Assembly (NCBI GenBank): GCA_008087055.1
Contig: VIEA01000001.1
Span: 446,514-510,513, forward strand
Length of the DNA stretch: 64,000 bases
Direction of reading: 5' to 3'
Source: Gammaproteobacteria bacterium LSUCC0096
GTDB taxonomy: Bacteria; Pseudomonadota; Gammaproteobacteria; Pseudomonadales; Litorivicinaceae
The position numbers and the translations under genes are program-made. The stretch's first letter is position 1; every line of letters starts with the position of its first letter. This document shows positions 32,805-43,363 of the stretch, in pieces. The notes under the pieces were generated by a model that was not told the origin of the DNA, made no database searches, and saw nothing but the letters and a program-made list of their open reading frames with translations.

Positions 32805-32824
32805 TCGCCAGATCGGAGTTGGAA

Positions 32825-34765
32825 ATGCCCGTAATTACTCTTCCTGATGGATCCAAGCGTGAGTTTGAAGGTCCTATTTGTGCTATGGACGTTGCCGAAT
32901 CAATCGGCCCAGGACTCGCAAAAGCGACGATTTGTGCTCGCGTTGACGGCGAGTTAAAAGATGCCTCTGACATCATTAGCCATGATGCGAATCTCTCACT
33001 AATTACAGCCAAGGATCCTGAAGGCCTTGAAGTGATCCGTCATTCATTTGCGCATTTGGTTGGTCATGCTGGAAAGCAGCTCTTTCCCGGAATCAAAATG
33101 GCTATCGGCCCTGTGATTGAACATGGTTTTTATTACGATGTTGATTATGAGCGGCAGCTGACGCCTGAAGATTTGGAGGCTCTTGAAAAGAGAATTCAAG
33201 AACTTGTAAAGACTGATTACCCTGTGATCAAGCAATGGGCGTCTCGGGAAGAGGCGATTGCAGAATTCAAAGAGCGTGAAGAGCCATATAAGCTTGAGAT
33301 CATCGAGCAGGACATTCCTAATGATGGTCATGCCATTGGTCTCTATCACCATCAGGAATACATGGATATGTGCCGTGGGCCGCATGTCCCCAATACTCGG
33401 TTCCTTAGGCACTTCAAGCTGACTAATGTGACCGGTGCGTACTGGCGCGGTAACGTCAACAACAAGCAACTTCAGCGGATCTACGGAATCGCCTTTACGG
33501 CCAAACAAGATTTGGATGCGCACTTGAAGTTCTTGGAAGAGGCAGCCAAACGCGATCACCGTAATCTGGCAAAGACTTTGGATCTCTTCCACTTGCAAGA
33601 AGAAGCGCCCGGTATGGTGTTCTGGCATCCGAATGGTTGGACCGTCTATCGTGTGCTCGAAGATTATATTCGCAACCGTCTTGAACACGCCGGTTATCAA
33701 GAAATTCGTACGCCGCAACTCGTTGATCAACGATTGTGGGAAGCTTCAGGCCACTGGGATAAGTACCAAGAGAATATGTTTGTGACATCGAGTGAGAGTC
33801 GCGATTATGCGGTCAAACCGATGAACTGCCCGTGCCATGTGCAGATCTACAACAAAAAGATCACATCCTACCGTGAACTCCCAATTCGTTTGGCAGAGTT
33901 TGGTTCGTGTCACCGGAATGAACCCTCAGGGTCGCTTCACGGATTGATGCGTGTGCGTAATTTTGTGCAGGACGATGCGCACATTTTCTGTACCGAAGAT
34001 CAGATCACAGATGAAGTGAAGACTTTTAACCAGTTGTTGACTGAGGTCTATCACGACATGGGCTTTGACGACATGATCGTGCGTATTTCAACACGGCCTG
34101 AAAAGCGGGTTGGTGATGATGCAACTTGGGATAAAGCTGAGAAAGCGCTATCTGATGCATTGGATGATTTGGGCGTCGAATGGGAAGAACTACCTGGTGA
34201 GGGTGCGTTCTATGGACCAAAAATTGAGTATTCGCTGAAAGATTGTCTTGGTCGTGTATGGCAATGTGGAACAATGCAGGTCGATTTTTCGATGCCGGGA
34301 CGTCTTGGCGCAGAATATGTGGCGGAAGATGGATCAAAACAAATTCCCGTGATGTTGCATCGTGCGATTTTGGGAAGTTTGGAGCGTTTTGTCGGGATTT
34401 TGCTTGAAAATACGGCTGGTTTGCTCCCGCCATGGCTTTCTCCAACGCAGGCAGTTGTGATGACAATCACTGATTCACAGCACGAATATGCGAAAAATGT
34501 GGAAAAAATGCTTGTTGCTCAAGGTCTTCGCGTTAAATCCGATTTGCGCAATGAGAAGATCGGCTATAAAATCCGCCACCACACTTTGCAGCGGGTCCCA
34601 TATTTACTTGTGATCGGCGATAAAGAAGTGGAAAACCAGCAGGTGGCTGTGCGGACCCGTTCCGGTGAAGATTTAGGTGCAATGAGCTTGGAGGCCTTTG
34701 CAAATAAGCTTCACAGCGAAATCGGGATGCGCGGTCGTTTTGGTATTGAATCGGAGACAGAGTAA
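32825..34765 (+). CDS. thrS: Threonyl-tRNA synthetase
   Basis: ThrS charges tRNA-Thr and edits mischarged serine. The ATG at 32825, after CGGAG, gives 646 residues; the TTG two codons earlier is less likely. In order: a TGS domain ([17 protein letters not shown]), the N2 editing domain ([19 protein letters not shown]), and the class II core with [11 protein letters not shown] (zinc-site Cys), motif 2 [19 protein letters not shown] and motif 3 [19 protein letters not shown]. An anticodon-binding domain is at the end. It starts the thrS-infC-rpmI-rplT block; its stop TAA shares a base with the infC start. Confidence 0.97.
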   Translation: MPVITLPDGSKREFEGPICAMDVAESIGPGLAKATICARVDGELKDASDIISHDANLSLITAKDPEGLEVIRHSFAHLVGHAGKQLFPGIKMAIGPVIEHGFYYDVDYERQLTPEDLEALEKRIQELVKTDYPVIKQWASREEAIAEFKEREEPYKLEIIEQDIPNDGHAIGLYHHQEYMDMCRGPHVPNTRFLRHFKLTNVTGAYWRGNVNNKQLQRIYGIAFTAKQDLDAHLKFLEEAAKRDHRNLAKTLDLFHLQEEAPGMVFWHPNGWTVYRVLEDYIRNRLEHAGYQEIRTPQLVDQRLWEASGHWDKYQENMFVTSSESRDYAVKPMNCPCHVQIYNKKITSYRELPIRLAEFGSCHRNEPSGSLHGLMRVRNFVQDDAHIFCTEDQITDEVKTFNQLLTEVYHDMGFDDMIVRISTRPEKRVGDDATWDKAEKALSDALDDLGVEWEELPGEGAFYGPKIEYSLKDCLGRVWQCGTMQVDFSMPGRLGAEYVAEDGSKQIPVMLHRAILGSLERFVGILLENTAGLLPPWLSPTQAVVMTITDSQHEYAKNVEKMLVAQGLRVKSDLRNEKIGYKIRHHTLQRVPYLLVIGDKEVENQQVAVRTRSGEDLGAMSLEAFANKLHSEIGMRGRFGIESETE

Positions 34766-35307
34766 TCAGAAGAGCACAACCCAAAGGTGCGCCGGGTGAA
34801 AAGCGCACACTGATCAATGAAGAAATTCGCGCTCTTAAAGTGCGTTTGATCGGACCAACAGGTGAGCAAATTGGTGTTGTTAACACGAATGATGCGATTG
34901 TTGCCGCTCGTGAGAATGATCTTGATCTTGTGTTGATTGCGGAGTCTTCGGATCCTCCGGTTGCGAAAATCATGGATTTTGGTAAGCGGTTGTATGAAGA
35001 GAAGAAAGCGAAAGCAGCTGCAAAGAAAAAGCAGCACCAACTGCAGGTTAAAGAAATTAAGTTTCGTCCGGGAACGGACATAGGAGACTACCAGGTAAAA
35101 CTGCGCAACCTGGTGCGTTTCCTCGAGGACGGCGATAAGGCCAAGGTAACCATTCGGTTCCGCGGTCGCGAAATGGCCCACCAAGAACTCGGCATGCAGA
35201 TGCTCGAGCGTTTGGAAAAGGACCTCGAAGAGTATGGTTCAGTCGAAGCGCGCCCTAAATTAGAGGGCCGTCAGATGATCATGGTCTTCGCGCCGAAAAA
35301 GAAGTGA
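34765..35307 (+). CDS. infC: Translation initiation factor IF-3, ATC start
   Basis: IF-3 binds the 30S subunit, prevents early 50S joining and discriminates against non-canonical start codons. In frame upstream of the first GTG (34840) the reading frame encodes [19 protein letters not shown], the conserved N-terminal segment of IF-3. It runs back to an ATC at 34765 that shares its A with the thrS stop. GGAG at 34753-34756 is 8 nt upstream. This gives 180 residues, the length of E. coli IF-3, whose gene starts with ATT. Motifs: [14 protein letters not shown] and [16 protein letters not shown]. Starting at GTG would lose 25 conserved residues. Confidence 0.93.
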   Translation: MRRAQPKGAPGEKRTLINEEIRALKVRLIGPTGEQIGVVNTNDAIVAARENDLDLVLIAESSDPPVAKIMDFGKRLYEEKKAKAAAKKKQHQLQVKEIKFRPGTDIGDYQVKLRNLVRFLEDGDKAKVTIRFRGREMAHQELGMQMLERLEKDLEEYGSVEARPKLEGRQMIMVFAPKKK

Positions 35308-35342
35308 GAGCAATACGCTCTAATGCGGAGTGAAAAGGAAAT

Positions 35343-35540
35343 ATGCCAAAGATCAAAAGTAACTCAGGCGCTTTAAAGCGTTTTAAGCCGACTGCAAAGG
35401 GCTTCAAGCACAAGCAGTCTTTCCGTAGCCACATTCTGACGAAGAAAACTACCAAGCGTAAGCGTCATTTACGCGGTACGTTGATGGTCGCAGCTTCAGA
35501 TATCAAGCTGATCCATCGCATGCTTCCAGGTATTCGGTAA
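35343..35540 (+). CDS. rpmI: 50S ribosomal protein L35
   Basis: A 65-residue, highly basic protein of the large subunit. [20 protein letters not shown] and HRMLPGIR at the end match bL35. The ATG follows AAGGAA. It sits between infC and rplT in the conserved infC-rpmI-rplT order, where L20 represses rpmI-rplT translation in enterobacteria. No obvious L20 operator was traced in the 35-bp gap before it. Confidence 0.97.
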   Translation: MPKIKSNSGALKRFKPTAKGFKHKQSFRSHILTKKTTKRKRHLRGTLMVAASDIKLIHRMLPGIR

Positions 35541-35553
35541 ATAGGAGAGACCC

Positions 35554-35922
35554 ATGCCAAGAGTCAAACGCGGTGTTACCGCACGTGCTAGTCACAAGAA
35601 AATTCTGAAGCAGGCGAAAGGATACTACGGTGCCCGTTCGAGAGTGTTTCGTGTTGCTAAACAAGCTGTAATCAAAGCCGGTCAGTATGCATACCGTGAC
35701 CGTCGCCAGAGAAAGCGTCAATTCCGTGCGCTCTGGATTGCTCGTATTAACGCCGGTGCGCGTGAATGCGGTTTGAGCTACAGCCGTTTTATCGATGGTC
35801 TGAAAAAGGCTAACGTTGAAATGGATCGTCGTGTACTCGCAGATCTTGCGATGAACGAGAAGGTTGCATTTGCTGCACTCGCAGAGCAAGCAAAGCAAGC
35901 GCTCGAACAGGCGAAAGCTTAA
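35554..35922 (+). CDS. rplT: 50S ribosomal protein L20
   Basis: bL20 is needed early in 50S assembly and binds 23S rRNA; in E. coli it also controls its own operon. The 122-residue protein opens [19 protein letters not shown] and has [21 protein letters not shown], cited by [11 protein letters not shown], and [13 protein letters not shown]. The C-terminal tail is slightly longer than E. coli's 118 residues and Ala/Gln-rich. The ATG follows AGGAGA. Two hairpins follow, the second an intrinsic terminator. Confidence 0.97.
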   Translation: MPRVKRGVTARASHKKILKQAKGYYGARSRVFRVAKQAVIKAGQYAYRDRRQRKRQFRALWIARINAGARECGLSYSRFIDGLKKANVEMDRRVLADLAMNEKVAFAALAEQAKQALEQAKA

Positions 35923-35929
35923 TTTCAAA

Positions 35930-37021
<1,092 letters not shown>

Positions 37022-37023
37022 AC

Positions 37024-39393
37024 ATGAAAGCAAGTATTTCTTGGCTTAAGAGCCTGTGCCCGACTGATTTATCGGTCGATGAGATTGTTAGCCGACTCAC
37101 CATGGCTGGACTTGAAGTTGATGGCGTTGAGCCTGCAGCGAAGTCATTTACAAATGTCGTTGTTGGTGAAGTTCTCGCCGTGTCTCAGCATCCTGATGCA
37201 GATAAGTTGAATGTGTGTGAAGTGACCGATGGTGAGTCAACCTATCAAGTCGTTTGCGGTGCGCCTAATGTGCGGGCAGGGCTGAAAGTTCCTTTCGCAC
37301 GCGTTGGCGCTGTGATTGGTGATGATTTCAAAATTAAACAAGCCAAACTGCGTGGCGTTGAGTCAAACGGTATGCTGTGTGGTGCCGATGAGTTAGGTCT
37401 CTCAGACGAGCGCGATGGCTTAATGGAGTTACCAGACTCCTTTACGACAGGCGCTGACTTTGCTGAATTATTATCGCTTCCTGACAATGTTGTTGAAGTT
37501 GACCTCACACCGAACCGCGGTGATTGTTTATCGATCACAGGTTTGGCTCGCGAACTTGGTGTTTTAAGTCAAACTCCGGTTGAGTTTGTTGGGTGTGAGC
37601 CCGTCGACCCTGAGTCTGATGAGACACATGATGTCTATTTGTCTGCACCTGAGAGTTGTCCATGCTACGTCGGTCGCGTTATTGAGAATGTCGATGTCAG
37701 TCGTCCGACTCCTGTTTGGATCGTTGAGCGTTTACGTCGAAGCGGCATTCGCTCGATTGATGCCATTGTCGATATCACCAACTATGTGATGCTCGAACTC
37801 GGCCAGCCCATGCATGCTTTCGATCGCGATCAATTGGTTGGTGCTGTGGACGTCCGGATGGCCAACGATGGCGAGCAACTTGTCCTCTTGGACGGGAAAA
37901 CTCTGACCTTAACTCACGATGTGTTAGTCATTGCTGACCAAGAGAAACCGCTGGCGCTTGCCGGAATTATGGGCGGTGAGCATTCAGGGATCTCTGAGAA
38001 GACAACGTCAGTGTTTCTTGAGAGCGCTTTCTTTAATCCGATTACGATTGCCGGTAAAGCTCGCCGCTATGGATTGCATACCGACGCCTCTGCGCGCTTC
38101 GAGCGCGGCGTTGACTGGCAACTGGCTGAGCATGCCTGTCAGCGTGCAACAGCACTGATAATCGAAATCTGTGGTGGTACACCTGGCCCTGTGATGATCA
38201 CCGATAACGAGCAAGCGCTTCCGGCGAAGCAGGTTATTGAGCTGTCAAACGCGCGGGTCGAACAGCAACTCAAAATCAGTCTTCCATCAGAAACTATTCA
38301 GCAGATGCTAGAAGCGCTTGGATTTGGAGTTGAAATTGCCGAAGGTGGCTTCCGTTGTGTTGCTCCAAGTTGGCGATTTGATGTCTCAATTGAGCAGGAC
38401 CTTATCGAGGAAATCGCGCGCATCTACGGTTACAACAACCTGCCGACATCGTTACCTGCGCAAGCGCTGACGATGGCTTCGGTACCTGAGGCAGACACAC
38501 CATTAATGCGTTTGAAGCATTATTTGGTCGATCAAGATATTCAAGAAGCGATTACCTATTCATTTGTTGACCCCGCAACACAGGCTATTCTCGGTGATGG
38601 TGTCGAGGGAGTTCGTCTCGCTAATCCTATTGCATCGAATCTTGCAGAAATGCGTCGATCATTGATTCCAGGGTTAGTTGAAGCTGTTCGCCACAACGTC
38701 AACCGCCAAGCACCACGGGTCCGATTGTTTGAAACAGGACAGTGCTTCGTATCTCAAGGTAGTGGACTGGATCAATCCGAACGCGTTGGTATTGCGATCT
38801 ATGGACAAAGCGATCCCTTGCACTTTAGTGGTGACCGCGTAGTCGACTTTTTCGATCTGAAGGGCATCGTTGATGGTCTCGGAATGATCAATGGTGGTGG
38901 AGACTTTACCTGGGCGCCAACCGAGCATCCGGCATTGGCTCCTGGGCAGACAGCGAGTGTTAGTCTGAATGGCGAATTACTCGGTGTTGTTGGCCGATTA
39001 CATCCAAAATTGGCGCGCGAGCTCGATTTGCCGAAGCCAATGTTCTTGGCGGATTTGGCGCTGACTCCGCTTTTATGTGGACAAGTTACTGCTTTTAAAG
39101 CAATTTCGCGTTACCCTAGAGTGCTTCGTGATTTGGCCGTCGTTGTGGATGACGGCGTCGCGTGGCAGCAGATTGTTGAAGCGGTGGATAGCCTTTCGGA
39201 CACGCGGATTCAATCGATTGAGTTGTTTGATGTATATCGCGGAACGGGAGTTCCTGAAGGACGTCAGAGTCTTGCACTCTCGCTGAGCTTGCAAGATCCA
39301 GAGAAAACTTTGGAAGACGCGGCGATTCAAGGATTAGTAGACCAGGTTGTTCAGGTTCTCCGTGAACGAACCGGTGCAGAGTTACGAGGATAA
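37024..39393 (+). CDS. pheT: Phenylalanyl-tRNA synthetase beta subunit
   Basis: PheT binds and positions tRNA-Phe and hydrolyses Tyr-tRNA-Phe. The 789-residue protein has, in order, [13 protein letters not shown], an EMAP/OB tRNA-binding domain ([20 protein letters not shown]), the B3/4 editing domain ([20 protein letters not shown]), and B5 ([21 protein letters not shown]). It ends with a catalytic-like core and an anticodon-binding-fold end ([17 protein letters not shown]). Its stop is 5 bp before ihfA, as in E. coli. Confidence 0.97.
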   Translation: MKASISWLKSLCPTDLSVDEIVSRLTMAGLEVDGVEPAAKSFTNVVVGEVLAVSQHPDADKLNVCEVTDGESTYQVVCGAPNVRAGLKVPFARVGAVIGDDFKIKQAKLRGVESNGMLCGADELGLSDERDGLMELPDSFTTGADFAELLSLPDNVVEVDLTPNRGDCLSITGLARELGVLSQTPVEFVGCEPVDPESDETHDVYLSAPESCPCYVGRVIENVDVSRPTPVWIVERLRRSGIRSIDAIVDITNYVMLELGQPMHAFDRDQLVGAVDVRMANDGEQLVLLDGKTLTLTHDVLVIADQEKPLALAGIMGGEHSGISEKTTSVFLESAFFNPITIAGKARRYGLHTDASARFERGVDWQLAEHACQRATALIIEICGGTPGPVMITDNEQALPAKQVIELSNARVEQQLKISLPSETIQQMLEALGFGVEIAEGGFRCVAPSWRFDVSIEQDLIEEIARIYGYNNLPTSLPAQALTMASVPEADTPLMRLKHYLVDQDIQEAITYSFVDPATQAILGDGVEGVRLANPIASNLAEMRRSLIPGLVEAVRHNVNRQAPRVRLFETGQCFVSQGSGLDQSERVGIAIYGQSDPLHFSGDRVVDFFDLKGIVDGLGMINGGGDFTWAPTEHPALAPGQTASVSLNGELLGVVGRLHPKLARELDLPKPMFLADLALTPLLCGQVTAFKAISRYPRVLRDLAVVVDDGVAWQQIVEAVDSLSDTRIQSIELFDVYRGTGVPEGRQSLALSLSLQDPEKTLEDAAIQGLVDQVVQVLRERTGAELRG

Positions 39394-39398
39394 GCACA

Positions 39399-39704
39399 GT
39401 GGCGGCACTCACAAAAGCAGATTTGTCAGAACATCTCAATGACGTTGTCGGATTAAATAAGCGCGAAGCCAAAGAAATGGTCGAGATTCTGTTTGATGAA
39501 TTAAGCGATTCGTTGATAGCGGGTGATCCTGTTCGCTTGTCTGGGTTCGGTAACTTCGAATTGAGAGATAAAAATGAGCGTCCTGGTCGTAATCCTAAAA
39601 CCGGTGAGGAAGTCCCTGTCAGTGCGCGTCGTGTGGTGACATTCCGCGCTGGCCAGAAACTGCGCTCTCAGGTCGAGTTGTATCATCCACTGGATGATGA
39701 GTGA
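39399..39704 (+). CDS. ihfA: Integration host factor subunit alpha
   Basis: IhfA forms the DNA-bending heterodimer with IhfB (25.7 kb). The 101-residue protein has [21 protein letters not shown], cited by [29 protein letters not shown] and [19 protein letters not shown], typical of the alpha subunit. The GTG at 39399 has GAGGA 8 nt upstream. The stop overlaps the merR GTG start (GTGA). The order pheT-ihfA-merR-tRNA-Pro is widely conserved in gammaproteobacteria. Confidence 0.96.
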   Translation: MAALTKADLSEHLNDVVGLNKREAKEMVEILFDELSDSLIAGDPVRLSGFGNFELRDKNERPGRNPKTGEEVPVSARRVVTFRAGQKLRSQVELYHPLDDE

Positions 39705-40072
39705 GTACCGTGGATCTCTTCGACGATGATCTCCCCCAGATCCCTGATCGGGTGTATTTCACGATCGGAGAGGCCAGCCGTTTATGTGGTGTAAAACCTC
39801 ACGTACTTAGATATTGGGAGCAAGAATTCGAACAGCTCCAGCCCGATAAGCGTCGAGGCAATCGTCGTTATTACCGATATCAAGATCTCATCATGATTCG
39901 TCGAATCAGAGCGCTTGTGCATCAACAAGGGTTTACGTTGTCCGGTGCAAAGCTTCGCATCCAAGAAGAAGATGAAGCGCGTGTTGAGGCGACTCAAGAT
40001 GATTCAAAAGGGATGGCGCTTCGAGAAGTCATCCGCGAGCTTGAGCAAGTTCGTCGGTTGCTGTCTGATTAA
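39701..40072 (+). CDS. MerR-family transcriptional regulator
   Basis: A 123-residue MerR-type protein. The winged-helix DNA-binding part is [20 protein letters not shown] and [20 protein letters not shown], followed by a dimerisation helix. There is no cysteine-containing metal loop, so the effector is unknown. The short form encoded right after ihfA is conserved among gammaproteobacteria but not characterised. The GTG at 39701 overlaps the ihfA stop; a second GTG lies three codons later. The tRNA-Pro promoter overlaps its 3' end. Confidence 0.88.
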   Translation: MSTVDLFDDDLPQIPDRVYFTIGEASRLCGVKPHVLRYWEQEFEQLQPDKRRGNRRYYRYQDLIMIRRIRALVHQQGFTLSGAKLRIQEEDEARVEATQDDSKGMALREVIRELEQVRRLLSD

Positions 40073-40085
40073 GACGCTGTATACT
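40058..40085 (+). promoter_or_regulatory. Putative promoter of tRNA-Pro
   Basis: TTGCTG and TATACT with a 16-bp spacer, followed by the discriminator CTGCCGCTCT and the tRNA at 40096. The -35 is inside the end of the merR gene. The -10 and discriminator closely match the tRNA-Val promoter at 32654. Confidence 0.55.
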
Positions 40086-40095
40086 CTGCCGCTCT

Positions 40096-40172
40096 CGGGG
40101 CGTGGCGCAGCCTGGTAGCGCACTTGCATGGGGTGCAAGGGGTCGCAGGTTCAAATCCTGCCGTCCCGACCA
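40096..40172 (+). tRNA. tRNA-Pro (GGG)
   Basis: A 77-nt cloverleaf: acceptor CGGGGCG/CGTCCCG with one G-T pair, D-arm GCGCAGCCTGGTAGCGC, anticodon stem CTTGC/GCAAG with GGG at 40130-40132, T-arm GGTTCAAATCC, and encoded CCA. It lies between the merR gene and a methyltransferase gene starting 15 bp later. Confidence 0.97.
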
Positions 40173-40186
40173 AGTCGGAACCGAAG

Positions 40187-40654
40187 ATGTCTCAAACTCT
40201 GTTAACCCGCCTTGAACTTAAAATACCGCCACCTGCAGTGATCTTTATTGGTGGGCTCCTCAACTGGCTTACAGCATATTGGACCGGTGAATTATTTTCA
40301 GCACCTTGGGTCTTGATTGGATTTTTGGTTGTCGTTTCAGCTATTTTCGGTGTAGGAGGGGTTCTTGGATGTGTTCGATGCAAGACCACAGTGCATCCGT
40401 GGAGTCCTGATGATACGTCCGTTCTTGTGACTCAAGGTATCTTCCAACTGTCGAGAAACCCAATGTATCTCGGGTTATTGCTTGTTCTTCTCGCATACTA
40501 TCTCTATCAGCCAACGTGGTTGAGTCCATTTTTTTTCGTAATTGTCAGCTGGTATTTGACGCGCTTCCAAATCTTTCCGGAGGAACGCATATTGTCTGAA
40601 AAGTTTGGTGATCAATACACCCAATATGCGTCATCTGTTCGTCGTTGGCTGTAG
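40187..40654 (+). CDS. Isoprenylcysteine carboxyl methyltransferase-family membrane protein
   Basis: A 155-residue integral membrane protein with about four helices and the ICMT/PEMT-type SAM-binding tail [20 protein letters not shown], followed by [18 protein letters not shown]. Bacterial members of this fold are probably SAM-dependent methyltransferases of small or lipid substrates. The substrate here is unknown. The ATG at 40187 has GGAA upstream; in-frame codons further upstream lie within tRNA-Pro. The gene may be read from the tRNA promoter. Confidence 0.8.
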   Translation: MSQTLLTRLELKIPPPAVIFIGGLLNWLTAYWTGELFSAPWVLIGFLVVVSAIFGVGGVLGCVRCKTTVHPWSPDDTSVLVTQGIFQLSRNPMYLGLLLVLLAYYLYQPTWLSPFFFVIVSWYLTRFQIFPEERILSEKFGDQYTQYASSVRRWL

Positions 40655-40694
40655 TCGACAATGCAATCATCATAAGATTGTCATCGATTCGTCA

Positions 40695-40723
40695 TTGACA
40701 TTGCCTGAGAACGTGCGACGCTA
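40695..40723 (+). promoter_or_regulatory. Possible cold-shock gene promoter
   Basis: A perfect TTGACA (40695-40700) is followed 17-19 bp later by a weak -10 (around CGCTAT). It would give a leader of about 100 nt before the cold-shock gene, in line with the long structured leaders of cspA-type genes. The rest of the 176-bp gap shows no other element I can name. Confidence 0.35.
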
Positions 40724-40830
40724 TTCGTGCTCGAGTGCTTAGCATGTGTCCGCCTTACCGCAACACTGACTGGCATTTTAAGTGAAACGCGCGGAGATTC
40801 GAGCATCTGCGCAGTTGCGAAGGAAAACGC

Positions 40831-41040
40831 ATGCAAACTGGTAAAGTAAAATGGTTTAACGAAACCAAGGGTTTTGGCTTCATTGTTCCTGATGCAGGTG
40901 GTGACGATGCATTCGTACACGTTACAGCTGTAAAAGAAAATGGAATCGAGCGTTTGGAAGACAACCAGCGTGTTGAATTTGATTTGGCAGAAGGCCGTAA
41001 CGGCAAAGTGTCAGTCAAAACACTGAAGTTGATCGACTAA
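40831..41040 (+). CDS. Cold-shock domain protein (CspA family)
   Basis: A 69-residue single cold-shock domain that binds single-stranded RNA or DNA as a chaperone. It carries MQTGKVKWFNETKGFGFI with RNP1 (KGFGFI) and RNP2 (DAFVHV). Paralogues cannot be told apart from sequence. The ATG follows GAAGGA. The long upstream gap suits leader-based temperature control. A hairpin follows its stop, shared with the convergent metallo-hydrolase gene. Confidence 0.95.
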   Translation: MQTGKVKWFNETKGFGFIVPDAGGDDAFVHVTAVKENGIERLEDNQRVEFDLAEGRNGKVSVKTLKLID

Positions 41041-41059
41041 TCGATAGCCTACTGGGTTT

Positions 41060-41077
41060 CGGGCACTTATGTGCCCG
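41060..41077. terminator. Possible bidirectional terminator hairpin
   Basis: CGGGCAC and GTGCCCG form a perfect 7-bp stem with a 4-nt loop between the convergent cold-shock and metallo-hydrolase genes. The T-tracts on both sides are poor, so termination would be partial or need other factors. It overlaps the metallo-hydrolase stop codon. Confidence 0.4.
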
Positions 41078-42128
41078 TTGCCTCCAACTCACATTCTGTT
41101 TCAACCATCTGAAGAGCGACTGTCTCCCCGATAGACGGTAGCAACACATCGCGTTCCCCATATCCTGCTTTAAGCGCTGATTCAGTAAATCGGCGCGCTG
41201 GTTCAAAAGCCTCTTCCTCGGATAACTCAATCGTGCCCCAGTGCATTCCAAGCAATGCTTTGGCTCCGATCGCCTTGCCCATTTCCACTGCTTCTTCAGG
41301 GGACGCATGGACTGAGCGTAATAATTTACGTGGTGAGTAGGCCCCGATGCCGATTAATGCGAGGTCAATCGGACCGTATTTCTGACCAGTCTGTCGAAAA
41401 ACGGGACCCATCGCCGAATCACCACCAAAATAAACTTTAAAACCTTGGTATTCGAAGAGAAAGGCAGCCCAAAGCGATGTATTGGCATCGAATAGTCCAC
41501 GCCGTGAGTGATGAATGGCAGGTAGCGCTGTGACTTTGACATCACCTGCATGTGTTGAGTGATGCCATCCAAGTTCCGTCACGTTATTAAATCCACGCTT
41601 CTTAAACCATGGAATTAACCCTGTAGGGCAGATGACCTCAACTGTTTTTCGATTGGGAAGGTGCTTTAACGTATGCCAGCATAAGTGATCATAGTGATTA
41701 TGTGAGATCACTAAGGTGTCAATGTGCCCTAGATCCGTGATTCCGAGTGGAGCTGGAATGAATCGTCGAGGTCCGGCGAAACTAAAAGGGCTCGCGCGGT
41801 TTGCCAAAAATGGATCCAAAACAATTCGACGGCCGCCAAGTTGCAACACAAAAGCGGCGTGACCAAGCCATGTTATCGAATGGCCCCCGGCGTTTTCTAG
41901 CTGATGTTTTGCGATCTCGGCCGGAACCATATGCTGCTGTGGCCAGTCTTTGGGAAGTGGTCGAAATGCTTGTCTGAATACGTAACCCCAAAAGTCTTTG
42001 AGGTTTCCGGTTGCTTGCGGACTACCGGGGGGGTTGTGGAACCGCCGCCGTTTGGTGAAAGCAGGTTTGGTTTGAGTTGAGTTTGTTTCTGGTGCGAGTT
42101 CTGGATGGATAACAACTGGATCTGACAC
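41067..42128 (-). CDS. MBL-fold metallo-hydrolase (NAPE-PLD/UlaG-like)
   Basis: A metallo-beta-lactamase-fold hydrolase resembling the NAPE-phospholipase D/UlaG group. Metal ligands are in SHNHYDHL (HxHxDH), HHSRRG, GGDSAMG and GMHWGTIEL. The N-terminal block KRRRFHNPP and the phrase ITWLGHAAFVLQLGGRRIVLDP, cited by WLGHAAFVLQ, fit family members acting on phosphodiester or lipid substrates. The substrate is unknown. I prefer the GTG at 42128 (353 residues), which has GGGAG 9 nt upstream. The frame also opens at a TTG at 42167 without a ribosome site. Confidence 0.85.
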   Translation of the reverse strand: MSDPVVIHPELAPETNSTQTKPAFTKRRRFHNPPGSPQATGNLKDFWGYVFRQAFRPLPKDWPQQHMVPAEIAKHQLENAGGHSITWLGHAAFVLQLGGRRIVLDPFLANRASPFSFAGPRRFIPAPLGITDLGHIDTLVISHNHYDHLCWHTLKHLPNRKTVEVICPTGLIPWFKKRGFNNVTELGWHHSTHAGDVKVTALPAIHHSRRGLFDANTSLWAAFLFEYQGFKVYFGGDSAMGPVFRQTGQKYGPIDLALIGIGAYSPRKLLRSVHASPEEAVEMGKAIGAKALLGMHWGTIELSEEEAFEPARRFTESALKAGYGERDVLLPSIGETVALQMVETECELEATGT

Positions 42129-42217
42129 TCGTAAAGTCTCCCGGTTTTTTTCGAGTGTAAAGAGCAAATGTGACCAAATTATTGGTGATCTTTTTTCATC
42201 AAATTGTCACTAAAATG

Positions 42218-43147
42218 TCATGAACGATTGACCCAAACGAGATGCTCAGGATGAGCTTTTTGCTCACCTCGGAATTGATAAGCGCATAGTGCTCCATCAT
42301 CTAATGCAACACTGTAATCAAGGCAGATTGCTTGTGGATGTTGGATTCGAGGCGTTCCCCGCATCCAGTAATGTCCAAAAAAGCATAAAGGCCCCTCATA
42401 AGTCGGCGATCCATCAGGCATTGGGAGATCTGGAATGATGTGTCGTTGAGTCTCATCAATCACTGCAGCATCTCGAAATGTTGATTGTTCAGGCGCCCAC
42501 CAATTCACTCTGATACGCCGCCGCGTGATGCCGTAATAGTCTTCAAAGGACACATCATCAGGTAATCGCGCCTCTAGGCCGTTAAGAAGCGTCTCACGTG
42601 CTTCCCAATGTCTTGAGCCGGCAATCCCTGTCCGTTCGTAAAATGATCGGTCAATTGGGCTGTGTGAATCTGTAAGTAGGGAAGCAAGGTCCTTCTGCGC
42701 CCCGGGATTCCAGCATGCATGGACCGCGCGTGCGTGGTCGTTATCAAACCATAAAGGCAGGGTTGCAAACCAATCTAACGTCTCTCGATAGCCGTGAGGG
42801 TCGTTGGCATAGGCATCAAGGAAGTCTTGATGTTGGCGAATATGATTATCCGTGTGGCTACGGACATATTTACCCGGCTCATCAATGCGCTCTGTCACAA
42901 AGCCAACAGCGTTGAATTCGTGGTTACCGGTCAGGCAGATCGCGTGTCCGAGTTGACAAAGCTCGCGGACGATTTCGACAGTCTCTTTTTGTTCTGGACC
43001 GCGATCAATGAGATCTCCTAGAAAAACCAGTTGCCCCTCGCCTCGGCTCCAGCCCGTTGACTTGGAATGCGTGTAACCAAGCTTGGCGAGTAATGCCCTG
43101 AGCTCAGATGCATATCCATGAATATCGCCAATAAAATTAATCAACAT
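42218..43147 (-). CDS. PP2A-like calcineurin-type metallophosphoesterase
   Basis: A 309-residue metallophosphoesterase with the three signature motifs INFIGDIHG, VFLGDLIDRGP and CLTGNHEF, and a later GHYWMRGTP. These match serine/threonine-phosphatase/ApaH-like enzymes that use two metals. The substrate could be a phosphoprotein or a nucleotide. The ATG at 43147 is chosen because GDIHG lies close to the N-terminus in the family; the frame is open to a TTG at 43165. It follows the small membrane gene closely. Confidence 0.83.
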   Translation of the reverse strand: MLINFIGDIHGYASELRALLAKLGYTHSKSTGWSRGEGQLVFLGDLIDRGPEQKETVEIVRELCQLGHAICLTGNHEFNAVGFVTERIDEPGKYVRSHTDNHIRQHQDFLDAYANDPHGYRETLDWFATLPLWFDNDHARAVHACWNPGAQKDLASLLTDSHSPIDRSFYERTGIAGSRHWEARETLLNGLEARLPDDVSFEDYYGITRRRIRVNWWAPEQSTFRDAAVIDETQRHIIPDLPMPDGSPTYEGPLCFFGHYWMRGTPRIQHPQAICLDYSVALDDGALCAYQFRGEQKAHPEHLVWVNRS

Positions 43148-43165
43148 ACGGTCACGCTGTGGCAA

Positions 43166-43360
43166 CTAGAGTTGCGGGTTTCCGTAGTACTGTCCGACAG
43201 CGACCATTACGAAACCTGCAAGGAACAGTGAGCCTAATAATTTGAAAACGTCTGTTCGTGTTTTCTGTTTCAAGAAAACAGGGTTGATGAGTCCGATTGG
43301 TAGCCCGCACACTGCAAGTACGCAAATGATGTTTCCGAGGCCAAATATTAAGTCAAACAT
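43166..43360 (-). CDS. Small two-TM membrane protein, unknown function
   Basis: A 64-residue hydrophobic protein with two predicted transmembrane helices (about 5-24 and 41-58), joined by the basic loop FLKQKTRTD. I do not recognise a family. It starts 3 bp after the VWA gene stop, and its end is about 18 bp before the phosphatase ATG. It is therefore very likely translated as part of that minus-strand operon. Confidence 0.65.
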   Translation of the reverse strand: MFDLIFGLGNIICVLAVCGLPIGLINPVFLKQKTRTDVFKLLGSLFLAGFVMVAVGQYYGNPQL

Positions 43361-43363
43361 GCA

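Noticed and set aside
33044-33730. 228-codon open frame antisense to thrS
   Set aside because: Lies entirely within a conserved gene, has no plausible start signal and its translation shows no domain.
40657-40682. Hairpin GACAAT/ATTGTC after the methyltransferase gene as a terminator
   Set aside because: AT-rich 6-bp stem, 14-nt loop and no T-run.
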